From an uncultured Pelagibacteraceae bacterium (GTDB taxonomy: Bacteria; Pseudomonadota; Alphaproteobacteria; Pelagibacterales; Pelagibacteraceae): DNA of 64,000 bases. The DNA lies in assembly GCA_902559395.1 (NCBI GenBank), contig CACEHR010000001.1, positions 273,779 through 337,778 on the forward strand. The letters are read 5' to 3'. Made by a program: the position numbers and the translations under genes. The first letter of the stretch is position 1, and each line of letters opens with the position of its first letter. Positions 52,099-60,303 of this stretch are shown one piece after another. Below the pieces are notes generated by a model. That model saw only the letters and a list, made by a program, of their open reading frames with translations, did not search any database and was not told where the DNA came from.

Positions 52099-53247
52099 TT
52101 AAAATTTAATTTTATTCATAATTTCATTAAATATTTTTAAAGTCCCTTTCTTGTTCCAATGAATATCACCATATATAAAGTTTTCAAAAATCAATTCTCT
52201 TTTATTTTCACCTTGAAAGCTATTATACAAATTGATTAGATTAATATTATTTAAATAACTAAAATTTTTCCAATAAGGCTCATGTTTTGTGTCACCATAT
52301 TTTATTTGGGCTGGCCATGGATATATAATTAAATAAGATTCGATTTGGTTTTCTTGTAACAAATCAAATAGTTTTTTTAAGTATTTATCGCTTTGTTCTA
52401 ATCCCTTTTGAATTTCCAAATATCTTTCTTCATCATAAGTCCAAAAACCTCTATCTATATGAGTCATTCTGTAGAAAATTGCATCATCTCTTGATGTTTT
52501 AAAAAAACTTTTATTCAAACTTGAGGATGCTTTTGATTTCAGCTTGATATAATTTTTGATTTCTTCGGTTTTATCTGAAATTAAATATAAAAATCTAAAA
52601 CTCAAAGTGTTATCTCTTAAAAACCAGCCCAATGAGTAAATTTTATTTTTAATTTTACGCTCTAATGTTAGTTTTATTTTTGGAACTTCAGAAATTATAT
52701 TTTCTTCTTTATCAAAATTAATAAATAGCTCATCATATATATCTGATAGATCTAAAAAAATAAGTGCTTTATCAAAATCGTAACCTTGAGATAAGTAAAA
52801 TTCAGTCTTTTTGAAATAAATACTTGGCGAATAAGATTCTACCGCACTGTTTAACACCTCATATCTATTACCAAGTTTATTAGAAAGTAGACCAGACAAT
52901 GTATATTCATAATCATATCCTGAGCCTTCGATAAATGAGTCTCCAATTAAAAGAATCCTTGTTTTATCTGTCTGTTTATTTATTTTTTTTTTCGCAGAAT
53001 CTCTAAATCCCAAGGAATTTGTAATAATTTTTCTTTTGAGTTTTCCACCCCAGATTTCATAGGCTTCAATATTTGGCTTTAGATCATGATGATAGATTTG
53101 CGATTGAACTCTATGGTGCTTTTTTTTCCATTTTTCATTTTCCCAAAATTGAGTTTTTTTAAGAAAAAAATTTGTGATTAAGGAGTCAATTATTAGAATA
53201 ATTAATAAAATTTTTAAATATTCTTTCATATTTTTACTAATGTTCAA
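52099..53247 (-). CDS. Membrane-anchored SGNH/GDSL-hydrolase-like protein
   Basis: 382 residues. N-terminal helix (YLKILLIILIIDSLITNFF) anchors a periplasmic domain. ILLIGDSFIEGSGYDYEYTLSGLL near residue 100 has the nucleophile serine, and IYGDIHWNKKGTLKIF near 362 has the catalytic Asp-x-x-His. LIIYPWPAQ near 300 matches similar SGNH proteins of marine bacteria and the AlgX/J-like group that act on acylated polysaccharides. The start may instead be at ATG ending 53229, skipping six residues. Function probably acetyl transfer or deacylation in the envelope. Confidence 0.72.
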   Translation of the reverse strand: MNISKNMKEYLKILLIILIIDSLITNFFLKKTQFWENEKWKKKHHRVQSQIYHHDLKPNIEAYEIWGGKLKRKIITNSLGFRDSAKKKINKQTDKTRILLIGDSFIEGSGYDYEYTLSGLLSNKLGNRYEVLNSAVESYSPSIYFKKTEFYLSQGYDFDKALIFLDLSDIYDELFINFDKEENIISEVPKIKLTLERKIKNKIYSLGWFLRDNTLSFRFLYLISDKTEEIKNYIKLKSKASSSLNKSFFKTSRDDAIFYRMTHIDRGFWTYDEERYLEIQKGLEQSDKYLKKLFDLLQENQIESYLIIYPWPAQIKYGDTKHEPYWKNFSYLNNINLINLYNSFQGENKRELIFENFIYGDIHWNKKGTLKIFNEIMNKIKF

Positions 53248-53289
53248 TTTATATCAGAGTAGTTTTTTATATACTTTTTTTTTGAAAAT

Positions 53290-54093
53290 TTAATTGTTTA
53301 AAACTGACATAGGATCTAATCGTGTTTGAAACCAATTAATTCTAAAATCTAAATGAGGTCCAGTTGATCTTCCTGTTGATCCTACAGTTCCAATTATATC
53401 TCCTTGATTAATTTGATCTCCAACTGAGACTAATAAATTTTCTAAATGAGAATATATTGTTGATATCCCGTGACCATGGTCCATTATAACTGTTCCACCT
53501 GTATAATATAAATCATCTTCAGCCATAGTAACTATACCTGAACCAGAAGATTTAATCATAGATCCTTGTTTAGCAGCAATGTCTATTCCATAGTGAGGCC
53601 ACCTTGGTTTACCATTCAAAATTCTTTGACTACCATAAACACCACTGATTATGCCTTCAACTGGCATGATAAATTTTTGCTTAAAAAATTGTAGATCCGA
53701 ATTAATTGCTCTTGCTTCTCCAATTGCATTATTTTCTTTTTTAATTCTTTTATAAACAGACTCGGGTGGGGTGACTTTACTTTCTGCCAAACCATCTATT
53801 CTTTGTATATTATATTTTCTCTTTAAAACTTTTTTAGTAGTTATTGATTTTTTTCCATCAATAATTTTTGTAAATGTTAAGTCGTATTTTTGATCTCGAT
53901 CTATACCAAAAACAAAAAAACCATCTTTTGAAACTTTTACTTCTTTTTTTCCAACTAGAATTTTAGCGTTAGGATCTGTTTTACCTAATATAAAATGACC
54001 TTGCAGAAATTTACCTTGAAATTCAATAGCTTTTACTGGTGATATAAAAATTAAAAAAACAAAAAAAAATCTATAAATTATTGAGCTGTCCAT
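53290..54093 (-). CDS. M23 family metallopeptidase-like protein, exported
   Basis: About 267 residues from the ATG ending at 54093 (M22 of the longer ORF), which carries the signal peptide (IIYRFFFVFLIFISPVKA); the longer reading starts inside the SDR gene. The peptidase domain is in the C-terminal half: HYGIDIAAKQGS (first His/Asp zinc ligands) near residue 190 and HGISTIYSHLENLLVSVGDQINQGDIIGTVGSTGRSTGPHLDFRINW near 220-255. The second zinc motif reads HLD instead of HLH. It likely trims peptidoglycan cross-bridges. The gene overlaps the SDR stop by 16 bases. Confidence 0.82.
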   Translation of the reverse strand: MDSSIIYRFFFVFLIFISPVKAIEFQGKFLQGHFILGKTDPNAKILVGKKEVKVSKDGFFVFGIDRDQKYDLTFTKIIDGKKSITTKKVLKRKYNIQRIDGLAESKVTPPESVYKRIKKENNAIGEARAINSDLQFFKQKFIMPVEGIISGVYGSQRILNGKPRWPHYGIDIAAKQGSMIKSSGSGIVTMAEDDLYYTGGTVIMDHGHGISTIYSHLENLLVSVGDQINQGDIIGTVGSTGRSTGPHLDFRINWFQTRLDPMSVLNN

Positions 54094-54836
54094 CCACCAT
54101 CTATAATTATTGATGTTCCAGTTATCATTGAAGATGCTGATGATGCCAAAAAGCATACTGTTGTGGCAACATCACTTTCAGTAGCCGCTTTACCCATAGG
54201 AATGTTTCCAAGAGCTAATTTTTTAAATTTTTTGTTTTTAAAAAAATTTTTAACCATAGGTGTTTCAACAAAAGTAGGTGCTACAGTATTAACTCTGATA
54301 TTTTTTTTTGCTAACTCAACACCCATACCTTTAGTCAATCCTTCAATACCAAATTTTGTCATGTTGTAAACATTTCTACCTCCCATGCCTACATGACCAA
54401 GTTGTGATGACATATTTATAATTGAACCAGGTCTTTTTTTATTTTTAAGCATCTTTTTTACAACAAGTTGTGCTACGTTAAATGCTGCTTTTAGATTTAA
54501 ATCCACAAGGTAATTCATGCTTTTTTGTTTGATTTTTTCAAAGGGCTCTGGAATATTAGTCCCTGCATTGTTAACCAACACATCAATAATTTTAATTTTT
54601 TCTAATTTTTGTTTTAAATCTTCAAGATTCATTACATCGCAGGAAACTTTTATAATTTTTCCCTTAACTTTTTTAATATCCTTTTCTAATTTATTTAGAT
54701 CTGAAGAAGTTCTACTTAAAGCTATAACTGTTGCCCCTGCTTCAGCTAGTGCAATAGAACAAGCTCTTCCAAGTCCTTTACCTGCACCGGTAACTAAAGC
54801 ATACTTATTTTTTAGATTTATTTTTTGAAGATACAT
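54078..54836 (-). CDS. SDR family oxidoreductase (FabG/gluconate 5-dehydrogenase-like)
   Basis: 252 residues. TGAGKGLGRACSIALAEAGA is the NAD(P) fold, NNAGTNIPE near residue 90, NMSSQLGHVG with the catalytic serine near 143 and YNMTKFGIEGLTKG with Tyr/Lys near 156-160; the end SMITGTSIIIDGGW is the classical tail. K/R positions after the GxxxGxG loop suggest NADP preference, but this is not certain. Substrate could be a sugar acid or 3-hydroxy acid. It lies between TerC and the M23 gene on the minus strand, touching both. Confidence 0.85.
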   Translation of the reverse strand: MYLQKINLKNKYALVTGAGKGLGRACSIALAEAGATVIALSRTSSDLNKLEKDIKKVKGKIIKVSCDVMNLEDLKQKLEKIKIIDVLVNNAGTNIPEPFEKIKQKSMNYLVDLNLKAAFNVAQLVVKKMLKNKKRPGSIINMSSQLGHVGMGGRNVYNMTKFGIEGLTKGMGVELAKKNIRVNTVAPTFVETPMVKNFFKNKKFKKLALGNIPMGKAATESDVATTVCFLASSASSMITGTSIIIDGGWTAQ

Positions 54837-55429
54837 TAAAAGAATATTATTTTAATATCTGTGTAAATCAACTCTACAGCTACTATTAATATTGCTAGCA
54901 AACCAACCCAAGCTATCCATTTATATTTTTTAATCCATCCAGATATCAATGTTGCTGCAGTTGCCATTAAAACGATTGATAATACTAATCCAAACACAAG
55001 TAGTCCATAATGATCTCCTGCTGCACCAGCAACACCCAAAACATTATCTAAACTCATTGTAAAATCTGCTAGTAAAACAGTCCAAATTGCTTTTAAAAAA
55101 CTTGAATTATCTACTTTTATATCTTCTTCTGCTTCAGAACCTTTGATTACATCTACGTAAAGTTTGTAAACAATGTAAAGTAATAATAAACCCCCAATTA
55201 ATCTTAAACCAGTGATTTGCAGTAGATAAGCTGTGAGTAATGTTAGAATTATTCTTAAAATTACAGCACCACCAATTCCCCAGAATATAACTTTTTTTCT
55301 TTGTTCGACTGGAAATTTAGATGCAACCATTCCAATTATAATTGCATTGTCTCCAGCTAAAACTAAATCTATAAAAATTATTTGAGTTAATATTGCTATT
55401 TGTTCAGGTGTAAAAAATTCTGCAAACAT
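54836..55429 (-). CDS. TerC-family integral membrane protein (YjbE type)
   Basis: 197 residues with about seven helices. The TerC signature LTQIIFIDLVLAGDNAIIIGMVA lies in the first helix and the second half-signature LLADFTMSLDNVLGVAGAAGDHYGLLVFGLVL near residues 120-150; both contain the acidic D-N pair. Members of this group are linked with metal homeostasis (manganese export, tellurite resistance). The stop overlaps the next gene's start and the start overlaps the GMC stop by one base, showing a packed minus-strand operon. Confidence 0.9.
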   Translation of the reverse strand: MFAEFFTPEQIAILTQIIFIDLVLAGDNAIIIGMVASKFPVEQRKKVIFWGIGGAVILRIILTLLTAYLLQITGLRLIGGLLLLYIVYKLYVDVIKGSEAEEDIKVDNSSFLKAIWTVLLADFTMSLDNVLGVAGAAGDHYGLLVFGLVLSIVLMATAATLISGWIKKYKWIAWVGLLAILIVAVELIYTDIKIIFF

Positions 55430-57024
55430 TATTGCTTTAGTATCATGTCGGCACCTTTTTCTGCAATCATAATAGTAGGTGCATTAGTATTTCCAGAAGT
55501 AATATATGGCATTACAGATGCATCTATCACTCTTAGGTTTTTAATTCCATGAACTTTTAATTGATCAGACACTACAGCGTTTTCATCTTTTCCCATCCTA
55601 CATGTGCTGACAGGATGAAAAATAGTATTAGCATATTTTCCTGCTTCAATAGCTAGCTGTTCTATATCTGTAATATTTATACCTGGTCTTAGTTCTTCAG
55701 GTTCATAATCTTTATAGGCTTTTGACTCCATAACTATTTTTCTCACTATTTTAAGAGACTTACCTGCTATCTCTCTATCTTCATCTGTAGACAAATAATT
55801 CATTTTTATTTTTGGAGGAATTCTTGTATCGGATGATTTTAGCTCAATAGATCCTCTACTAGTAGGTCTGACGTTAGTAATGGTTGGTGTGAAAGCAGGA
55901 AATTTGTGTAAGGATGATTTTCCTAAAAGATCTGTACTGGCAGGGGAAACATGAAATTGTAAGTTAGGAGTTTCTAAATGCGGATCACTTTTTACAAAAC
56001 CACATAAATAACTAGCCCCAACTGTAAGTGGACCAGTTCGTGTTAAGAAAAATTTTAATCCAGTAAATATTTTCTTAGTAAAGCTATAATAAATATCATT
56101 TAAGGTTTCTAAATTTTTTATCTTATATACAGGTCTTAACATTAGATGATCTGTTAAGTTTTGGCCTACGCTTTTATGGTCCATTATAACTTCAATGCCG
56201 TTATCTTTTAATAATTTAGAAGGACCCAAACCTGAAGCTTGAAGAATATGTGGAGATCCAATAGTGCCAGCACTTAAAATGATTTCACTATTTGCTTCAA
56301 CAGTATTTAATTTATTACCAGTCCAAAAATTAACTTTTTTTGCAATTTTATTTTCAAATTCAATATTTTTGATGTGAGCTTTAGTTATAATTTTTAAATT
56401 GCTTCTATTTTTTACTGGATTTAAATATCCAACTGCTGTGCTACATCTAAAACCATTTTTTACAGTTAAAGGGAAATATCCCATCCCTTCATTATCACCA
56501 TTATTAAAATCATCAGTTTTTTTATATCCAAATTCTTCTGCAGCTTCTAAAAATAAATCTAAAACTTTAAAAGTAGATCTAATTTTTTCTACTTTTAAAG
56601 GTCCACCAGAACCATGAAACTCATTTTTTCCAAATTGGAAATCCTCAGATTTTTTAAAATAAGGCAGCACATCATCCCATGACCATCCTACATTTCCTAA
56701 TTGTCTCCAATAATTATAATCATTTGATTGCCCTCGAATATAAAGCATTCCATTAATAGAGGAACTTCCTCCAAGTGTTTTTCCTCTTGGGTATGTCATC
56801 TTTCTATTGTCGCAGAAAGGCTCTTCCTCTGTGTTAAAACACCAATCGGTCTCAGGATTATGCATTGTTTTAAAATACCCTCCAGGAATATGTATCCATG
56901 GATTAGTATCTTTACCCCCTGCCTCTAAAAGTAAGACTTTATTTTTAGGATTAGATGAAATTCTGTTAGCAAGAACACATCCAGCTGACCCAGCACCAAT
57001 AATAATATAATCAAAATTATCCAT
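55429..57024 (-). CDS. GMC-family oxidoreductase (choline/alcohol dehydrogenase-like)
   Basis: 531 residues. FAD fold: DYIIIGAGSAGCVLANRISSNP; GMC signature 1 GKTLGGSSSINGMLYIRGQSNDYNYW near residue 82; signature 2 ILSAGTIGSPHILQASGLGP near 250; catalytic HPVSTCRMG near 470 and the ending LRVIDASVMPYITSGNTNAPTIMIAEKGAD. Choline dehydrogenase BetA and PEG or alkanol dehydrogenases share these. Substrate is not fixed; the neighbour TRAP transporter and zinc alcohol dehydrogenase across the divergent promoter suggest an alcohol or polyol. It starts the operon running to the M23 gene. Confidence 0.88.
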   Translation of the reverse strand: MDNFDYIIIGAGSAGCVLANRISSNPKNKVLLLEAGGKDTNPWIHIPGGYFKTMHNPETDWCFNTEEEPFCDNRKMTYPRGKTLGGSSSINGMLYIRGQSNDYNYWRQLGNVGWSWDDVLPYFKKSEDFQFGKNEFHGSGGPLKVEKIRSTFKVLDLFLEAAEEFGYKKTDDFNNGDNEGMGYFPLTVKNGFRCSTAVGYLNPVKNRSNLKIITKAHIKNIEFENKIAKKVNFWTGNKLNTVEANSEIILSAGTIGSPHILQASGLGPSKLLKDNGIEVIMDHKSVGQNLTDHLMLRPVYKIKNLETLNDIYYSFTKKIFTGLKFFLTRTGPLTVGASYLCGFVKSDPHLETPNLQFHVSPASTDLLGKSSLHKFPAFTPTITNVRPTSRGSIELKSSDTRIPPKIKMNYLSTDEDREIAGKSLKIVRKIVMESKAYKDYEPEELRPGINITDIEQLAIEAGKYANTIFHPVSTCRMGKDENAVVSDQLKVHGIKNLRVIDASVMPYITSGNTNAPTIMIAEKGADMILKQ

Positions 57025-57126
57025 TAATTAGAACTCTTATAAATTAAATTGTTTTTATTTGTAATATTTCTGTACACAAAATTATTAGAATAATCCAATA
57101 TTAACACTTGTTTTAGATTTCATTCT

Positions 57127-57160
57127 TTGACAAGCTTTCGTTTTTAAAAATAAAGAGAGG
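57127..57160 (+). promoter_or_regulatory. Possible promoter and ribosome site of the TRAP operon
   Basis: TTGACA at 57127-57132 is a perfect -35 box; a -10 box is not obvious (TAAAAA/TAAAGA in the following run). GAGAGG at 57155-57160 is a good Shine-Dalgarno, 11 bases before the ATG at 57172. The gap from 57025 to 57171 holds no other gene. Confidence 0.4.
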
Positions 57161-57171
57161 GAAAAAACGAT

Positions 57172-58266
57172 ATGAGAAAAATCATTTCAATGTTATTTGC
57201 AGTTGCTATGGTATTTGGATTTATTTCAAACGCTAATGCTGCAAAAACACTAAAATGTCAGACAGTTCTTAACACTAAGGCTGATGAAGTTAAAATGTTA
57301 AAAGACTTTACTGACACTGTTACAACTTTGACAGGTGGATCTCTTAAGTTTGAAATTATGCCTGCAGGAGCAGTTGTTGGTGTAAAAGAAACTTTAGATG
57401 CTGTTGATAAAGGACTTATCGACTGTGGATTTGCTTGGACACACTATTGGTCAGGTGATCACCCTGCCGCTATGTTATTTGGTTCGCCAGTAGCAGGTGG
57501 TGGTGTTGGTATCGACAACATCGCATTCTTATCATGGTTTCAGTATGGTGGAGGAAAAGAACTATACGACAGACTATGGAAAGAAATGGGAAGAGATATT
57601 AAAGGATTTATGATTCAACCAGTTGGTCCTGAAGCTTTAGGTTGGTTTCCAAAACCAATTAAAGATATGGCTGATTTTAGAAAATATAAATTCAGAACTC
57701 CTCCAGGAATTCCAGGACAAACTTATAAAGACATCGGTATAGCATCTGTTGCTATGGGTGGTGGAGATATTCTACCAGCTTTAGAAGCAGGAACTATTGA
57801 TGCTGCTGAATGGTGTTGTCCAAAACCAGACTTAACGTTTGGTTTCCAAAAAGTATTAAAGCACTACTACTTACAAGGTTTACACCAAGTAGTCGTAAAT
57901 GCTGACTTTTATATTACTGGAAAAACATATGAAGCTATGAGTGCTCACGAGAAGAAGTCTCTAGAAGTTGCAGCAAATGCATCTCTAGCGAAATCTCTAA
58001 GTTACAGAATCTATGAAAACGGAAAAGCTTTAAAAGAGCTTACTGAAGTTCATGGTGTAAAATTAGAAGATACTCCTTCTGATTACTTCACAGAATATAT
58101 GGCAGCTGCTAAGAAAAGTTTGGAAACAAACGCAGCTAAAAATGCATTCTTTGCTGAAGTTTGGGACTCTATGAAGGAATTTGCTGATATCGCAGTTCCT
58201 TTCTGGAGTGGTGCTCAAATGTCTAATGCGAAGCTAGGAATGGCTCACGCAGCAACATTAAAGTAA
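57172..58266 (+). CDS. TRAP transporter substrate-binding protein (DctP family)
   Basis: 364 residues, signal peptide MRKIISMLFAVAMVFGFISNANA. Binding-protein blocks: GGSLKFEIMPAGAVVGVKETLDAVDKGLIDCGFAW near residues 60-95, YKFRTPPGIPGQTYKDIG near 183 with the arginine that normally binds the substrate carboxylate, and AGTIDAAEWCCPKPDLTFGFQKVLKHYYLQGLHQ near 200-245. It delivers an organic acid or carboxylate-containing compound to the membrane subunits. A strong hairpin just behind it should raise its level over the membrane genes. The family suggests monocarboxylates or related acids; the substrate is not determined. Confidence 0.92.
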   Translation: MRKIISMLFAVAMVFGFISNANAAKTLKCQTVLNTKADEVKMLKDFTDTVTTLTGGSLKFEIMPAGAVVGVKETLDAVDKGLIDCGFAWTHYWSGDHPAAMLFGSPVAGGGVGIDNIAFLSWFQYGGGKELYDRLWKEMGRDIKGFMIQPVGPEALGWFPKPIKDMADFRKYKFRTPPGIPGQTYKDIGIASVAMGGGDILPALEAGTIDAAEWCCPKPDLTFGFQKVLKHYYLQGLHQVVVNADFYITGKTYEAMSAHEKKSLEVAANASLAKSLSYRIYENGKALKELTEVHGVKLEDTPSDYFTEYMAAAKKSLETNAAKNAFFAEVWDSMKEFADIAVPFWSGAQMSNAKLGMAHAATLK

Positions 58267-58286
58267 TCATTAAATAATCTTTTACG

Positions 58287-58320
58287 TTAGAGCGGACTTA
58301 ATAGTCCGCTCTAATTTTTT
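58287..58320 (+). terminator. Hairpin attenuator between the TRAP binding protein and membrane genes
   Basis: Perfect 12-bp stem, TTAGAGCGGACT (58287-58298) with AGTCCGCTCTAA (58303-58314), loop TAAT, followed by TTTTTT (58315-58320). This is a textbook Rho-independent terminator inside an operon; partial readthrough would give more binding protein than membrane subunits. Confidence 0.9.
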
Positions 58321-58332
58321 ATATAAAAATTT

Positions 58333-58947
58333 ATGGCAGACGAACCAGGTAAATTAGATATATCAGATGAAATGATTGCCGAAAGGCGAGGTGGTTCAGG
58401 AAAAATGCCAAGTGATATGCCGTCATGGATGGCAAGTTCAATTTTAAATATTGATAAATTTAGCAAATGGGTTGGTAATGTTGTTTGTTGGATATTAATG
58501 CCATTAATTCTTGCAATGACTTATGAGGTATTTGCTAGAAAATTATTTCATTCCCCAACAATTTGGGCTTACGATATAAGTAGATTTTTATATGGTGCAC
58601 TTTTTATGTTAGGTGCTGGGTATGCACTTTCTAAAGGTGTTCATATAAGAGCTGATTTTTTATACAGAAATTTTAAAACCAAGAATCAAGGTGCTATTGA
58701 TTTTTGGTTATATATTTTATTTTATTTTCCAGGCTTACTAGTGTTTCTTTATATGACCATTGGTTATGTAGGTGAGTCAATTCAAAGAGGTGAAAGAGGA
58801 ATGGATACAACTTGGATGCCATATATGTGGCCAATTAAAACCTGTTTATTGATAGGAATAGTGTTTTTACTAATCCAAGGTATTTCAGAATTATTTAAAA
58901 GTTATTGGGCTGCAACAAGAGGAAAATGGCCAGGAGAAGATAAATGA
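58333..58947 (+). CDS. TRAP transporter small permease (DctQ family)
   Basis: 204 residues. A long soluble N-terminus (about 45 residues, DEPGKLDISDEMIAERRGGSGKMPSDMPS) precedes four helices; the W-x-x-x-x-A-R-x-L/F pattern is seen in MTYEVFARKLFHSPTIWAYDISRFLYGALFMLGAGYALSKGVHIRADFLY, the hallmark of DctQ. It couples the binding protein to the large permease. Its stop overlaps the dctM start (ATGA), so the two are translated together. Confidence 0.9.
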   Translation: MADEPGKLDISDEMIAERRGGSGKMPSDMPSWMASSILNIDKFSKWVGNVVCWILMPLILAMTYEVFARKLFHSPTIWAYDISRFLYGALFMLGAGYALSKGVHIRADFLYRNFKTKNQGAIDFWLYILFYFPGLLVFLYMTIGYVGESIQRGERGMDTTWMPYMWPIKTCLLIGIVFLLIQGISELFKSYWAATRGKWPGEDK

Positions 58948-60278
58948 TAGCAGAATTAATTGATCCAGCCATTTTAGGATTTATTTTAGTTGGTGTAATG
59001 CTTTTTGCAATATTTGTAGGATTTCCTATTTCATTTACTTTGATATTCTTAGGCTTTGTTTTTGGATACTTGGGATTTGGAAAATTAGTCTTTTATTTAA
59101 TGACCCTCCAGTTCTCGATGGTTATGACCGAACAAACTCTCGCCGCTGTCCCGCTCTTTGTCTTTATGGGAATTATGATGGAACAAGCAGGATTAATGGA
59201 AAGATTGTTTTCTTCATTCCAAATGATGTTAGCTAAAGTAAGAGGTTCTTTATATTATGCAGTTTTATTTGTTTCAGTTATTTTTGCTGCAGCAACGGGA
59301 ATTGTTGGTGCCTCAGTAACTATTCTTGGAATAATGGCTGCAAAATCAATGAATAGGTCGGGCTATGATGTAAGACTTGCGGCAGGTACAATTACTGCTG
59401 GAGGAACTTTAGGAATTCTAATACCACCAAGTATTATGCTTGTTGTAATGGGTCCAATAATGGAGATACCTGTAATTGACTTATTTGCTGCTGCTATTAT
59501 TCCAGGAATTCTTTTAGCAGGTTTATACGCGGGTTACACAACGATTAGATGTATGATTAATCCTAAGTTAGGACCTGTAATTCCTGAAGAAATGAGAGCA
59601 GCTAGTATGAAAGAAGTTTGGATTGAATTTTTCTTAGGTTTAGTTCCTCCTGCAGCGCTTGTTTTTGCTGCGTTAGGAAGCATTTTATTTGGTTTTGCAA
59701 CACCAACAGAAGCTGCTGGTTGTGGCGCAATGGGTGCATTGTTACTTTCATTAGCATATAAAAAATTAACTCTATCTAAACTCCAAGAAGCACTAGTTAA
59801 AACTTTAGAGATTACTGCTTTAATAATGGTTTTAGTTGCTGCATCAAACTTTTTTGGTGCTGTTTTTGCGAGATTAGGAACACCTACTTTGTTAACAGAA
59901 TTTTTATTAGGTTTAGAGATGAACAAATATTTCATTCTAGCAATTGTAATGGTTGCAATATTTTTGCTAGGCTGGCCATTAGAGTGGGTTCCAATTGTGA
60001 TGATCATTGTACCAATAATTTTACCTTTGGTTGAAGCATTAGGTTTCAATTTAACTTGGTTTGCAATTCTGGTTGCTGTCAATCTCCAGACCGCCTGGCT
60101 ATCTCCACCCGTAGCATTATCAGCATATTTTTTAAAAGGTGTAGTTCCAGAGTGGGATTTAAAAGATATTTATTACGGAATGATGCAATTTATGGTTCTA
60201 CAAGTAATAGGTTTAATTTTAATAATTATATTTCCTCAGATTGCCCTATGGTTACCAACTCTCTTATATGGACAGTAG
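58944..60278 (+). CDS. TRAP transporter large permease (DctM family)
   Basis: 444 residues, 11-13 helices. Blocks: FVGFPISFTLIFLGFVFGYLG near the start, TLAAVPLFVFMGIMMEQAGL near 65, TLGILIPPSIMLVVMGPIMEIPVIDLFAAAIIPGILLAGLY near 155-195, GSILFGFATPTEAAGCGAMGALL near 245 and PPVALSAYFLKGVVPEWDLKDIYYGMM near 385. It moves the substrate with sodium. Some codons around 59104-59150 are GC-richer (CTCCAG, CTCGCCGCTGTCCCGCTC) than the local average. NCS1 gene follows 25 bases later. Confidence 0.93.
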   Translation: MIAELIDPAILGFILVGVMLFAIFVGFPISFTLIFLGFVFGYLGFGKLVFYLMTLQFSMVMTEQTLAAVPLFVFMGIMMEQAGLMERLFSSFQMMLAKVRGSLYYAVLFVSVIFAAATGIVGASVTILGIMAAKSMNRSGYDVRLAAGTITAGGTLGILIPPSIMLVVMGPIMEIPVIDLFAAAIIPGILLAGLYAGYTTIRCMINPKLGPVIPEEMRAASMKEVWIEFFLGLVPPAALVFAALGSILFGFATPTEAAGCGAMGALLLSLAYKKLTLSKLQEALVKTLEITALIMVLVAASNFFGAVFARLGTPTLLTEFLLGLEMNKYFILAIVMVAIFLLGWPLEWVPIVMIIVPIILPLVEALGFNLTWFAILVAVNLQTAWLSPPVALSAYFLKGVVPEWDLKDIYYGMMQFMVLQVIGLILIIIFPQIALWLPTLLYGQ

Positions 60279-60303
60279 AATTTATTAGTTTAAAATAAAT
60301 TTA

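Noticed and set aside
59104..59150. GC-richer stretch within dctM as sign of gene transfer
   Set aside because: It covers only about 15 codons inside a conserved region and the rest of the gene matches local composition; there is no mobile element nearby.
59534..60082. 182-codon ORF opposite the dctM gene
   Set aside because: Shadow frame of a long, well supported membrane permease; composition is low-complexity Lys/Asn/Thr with no domain.
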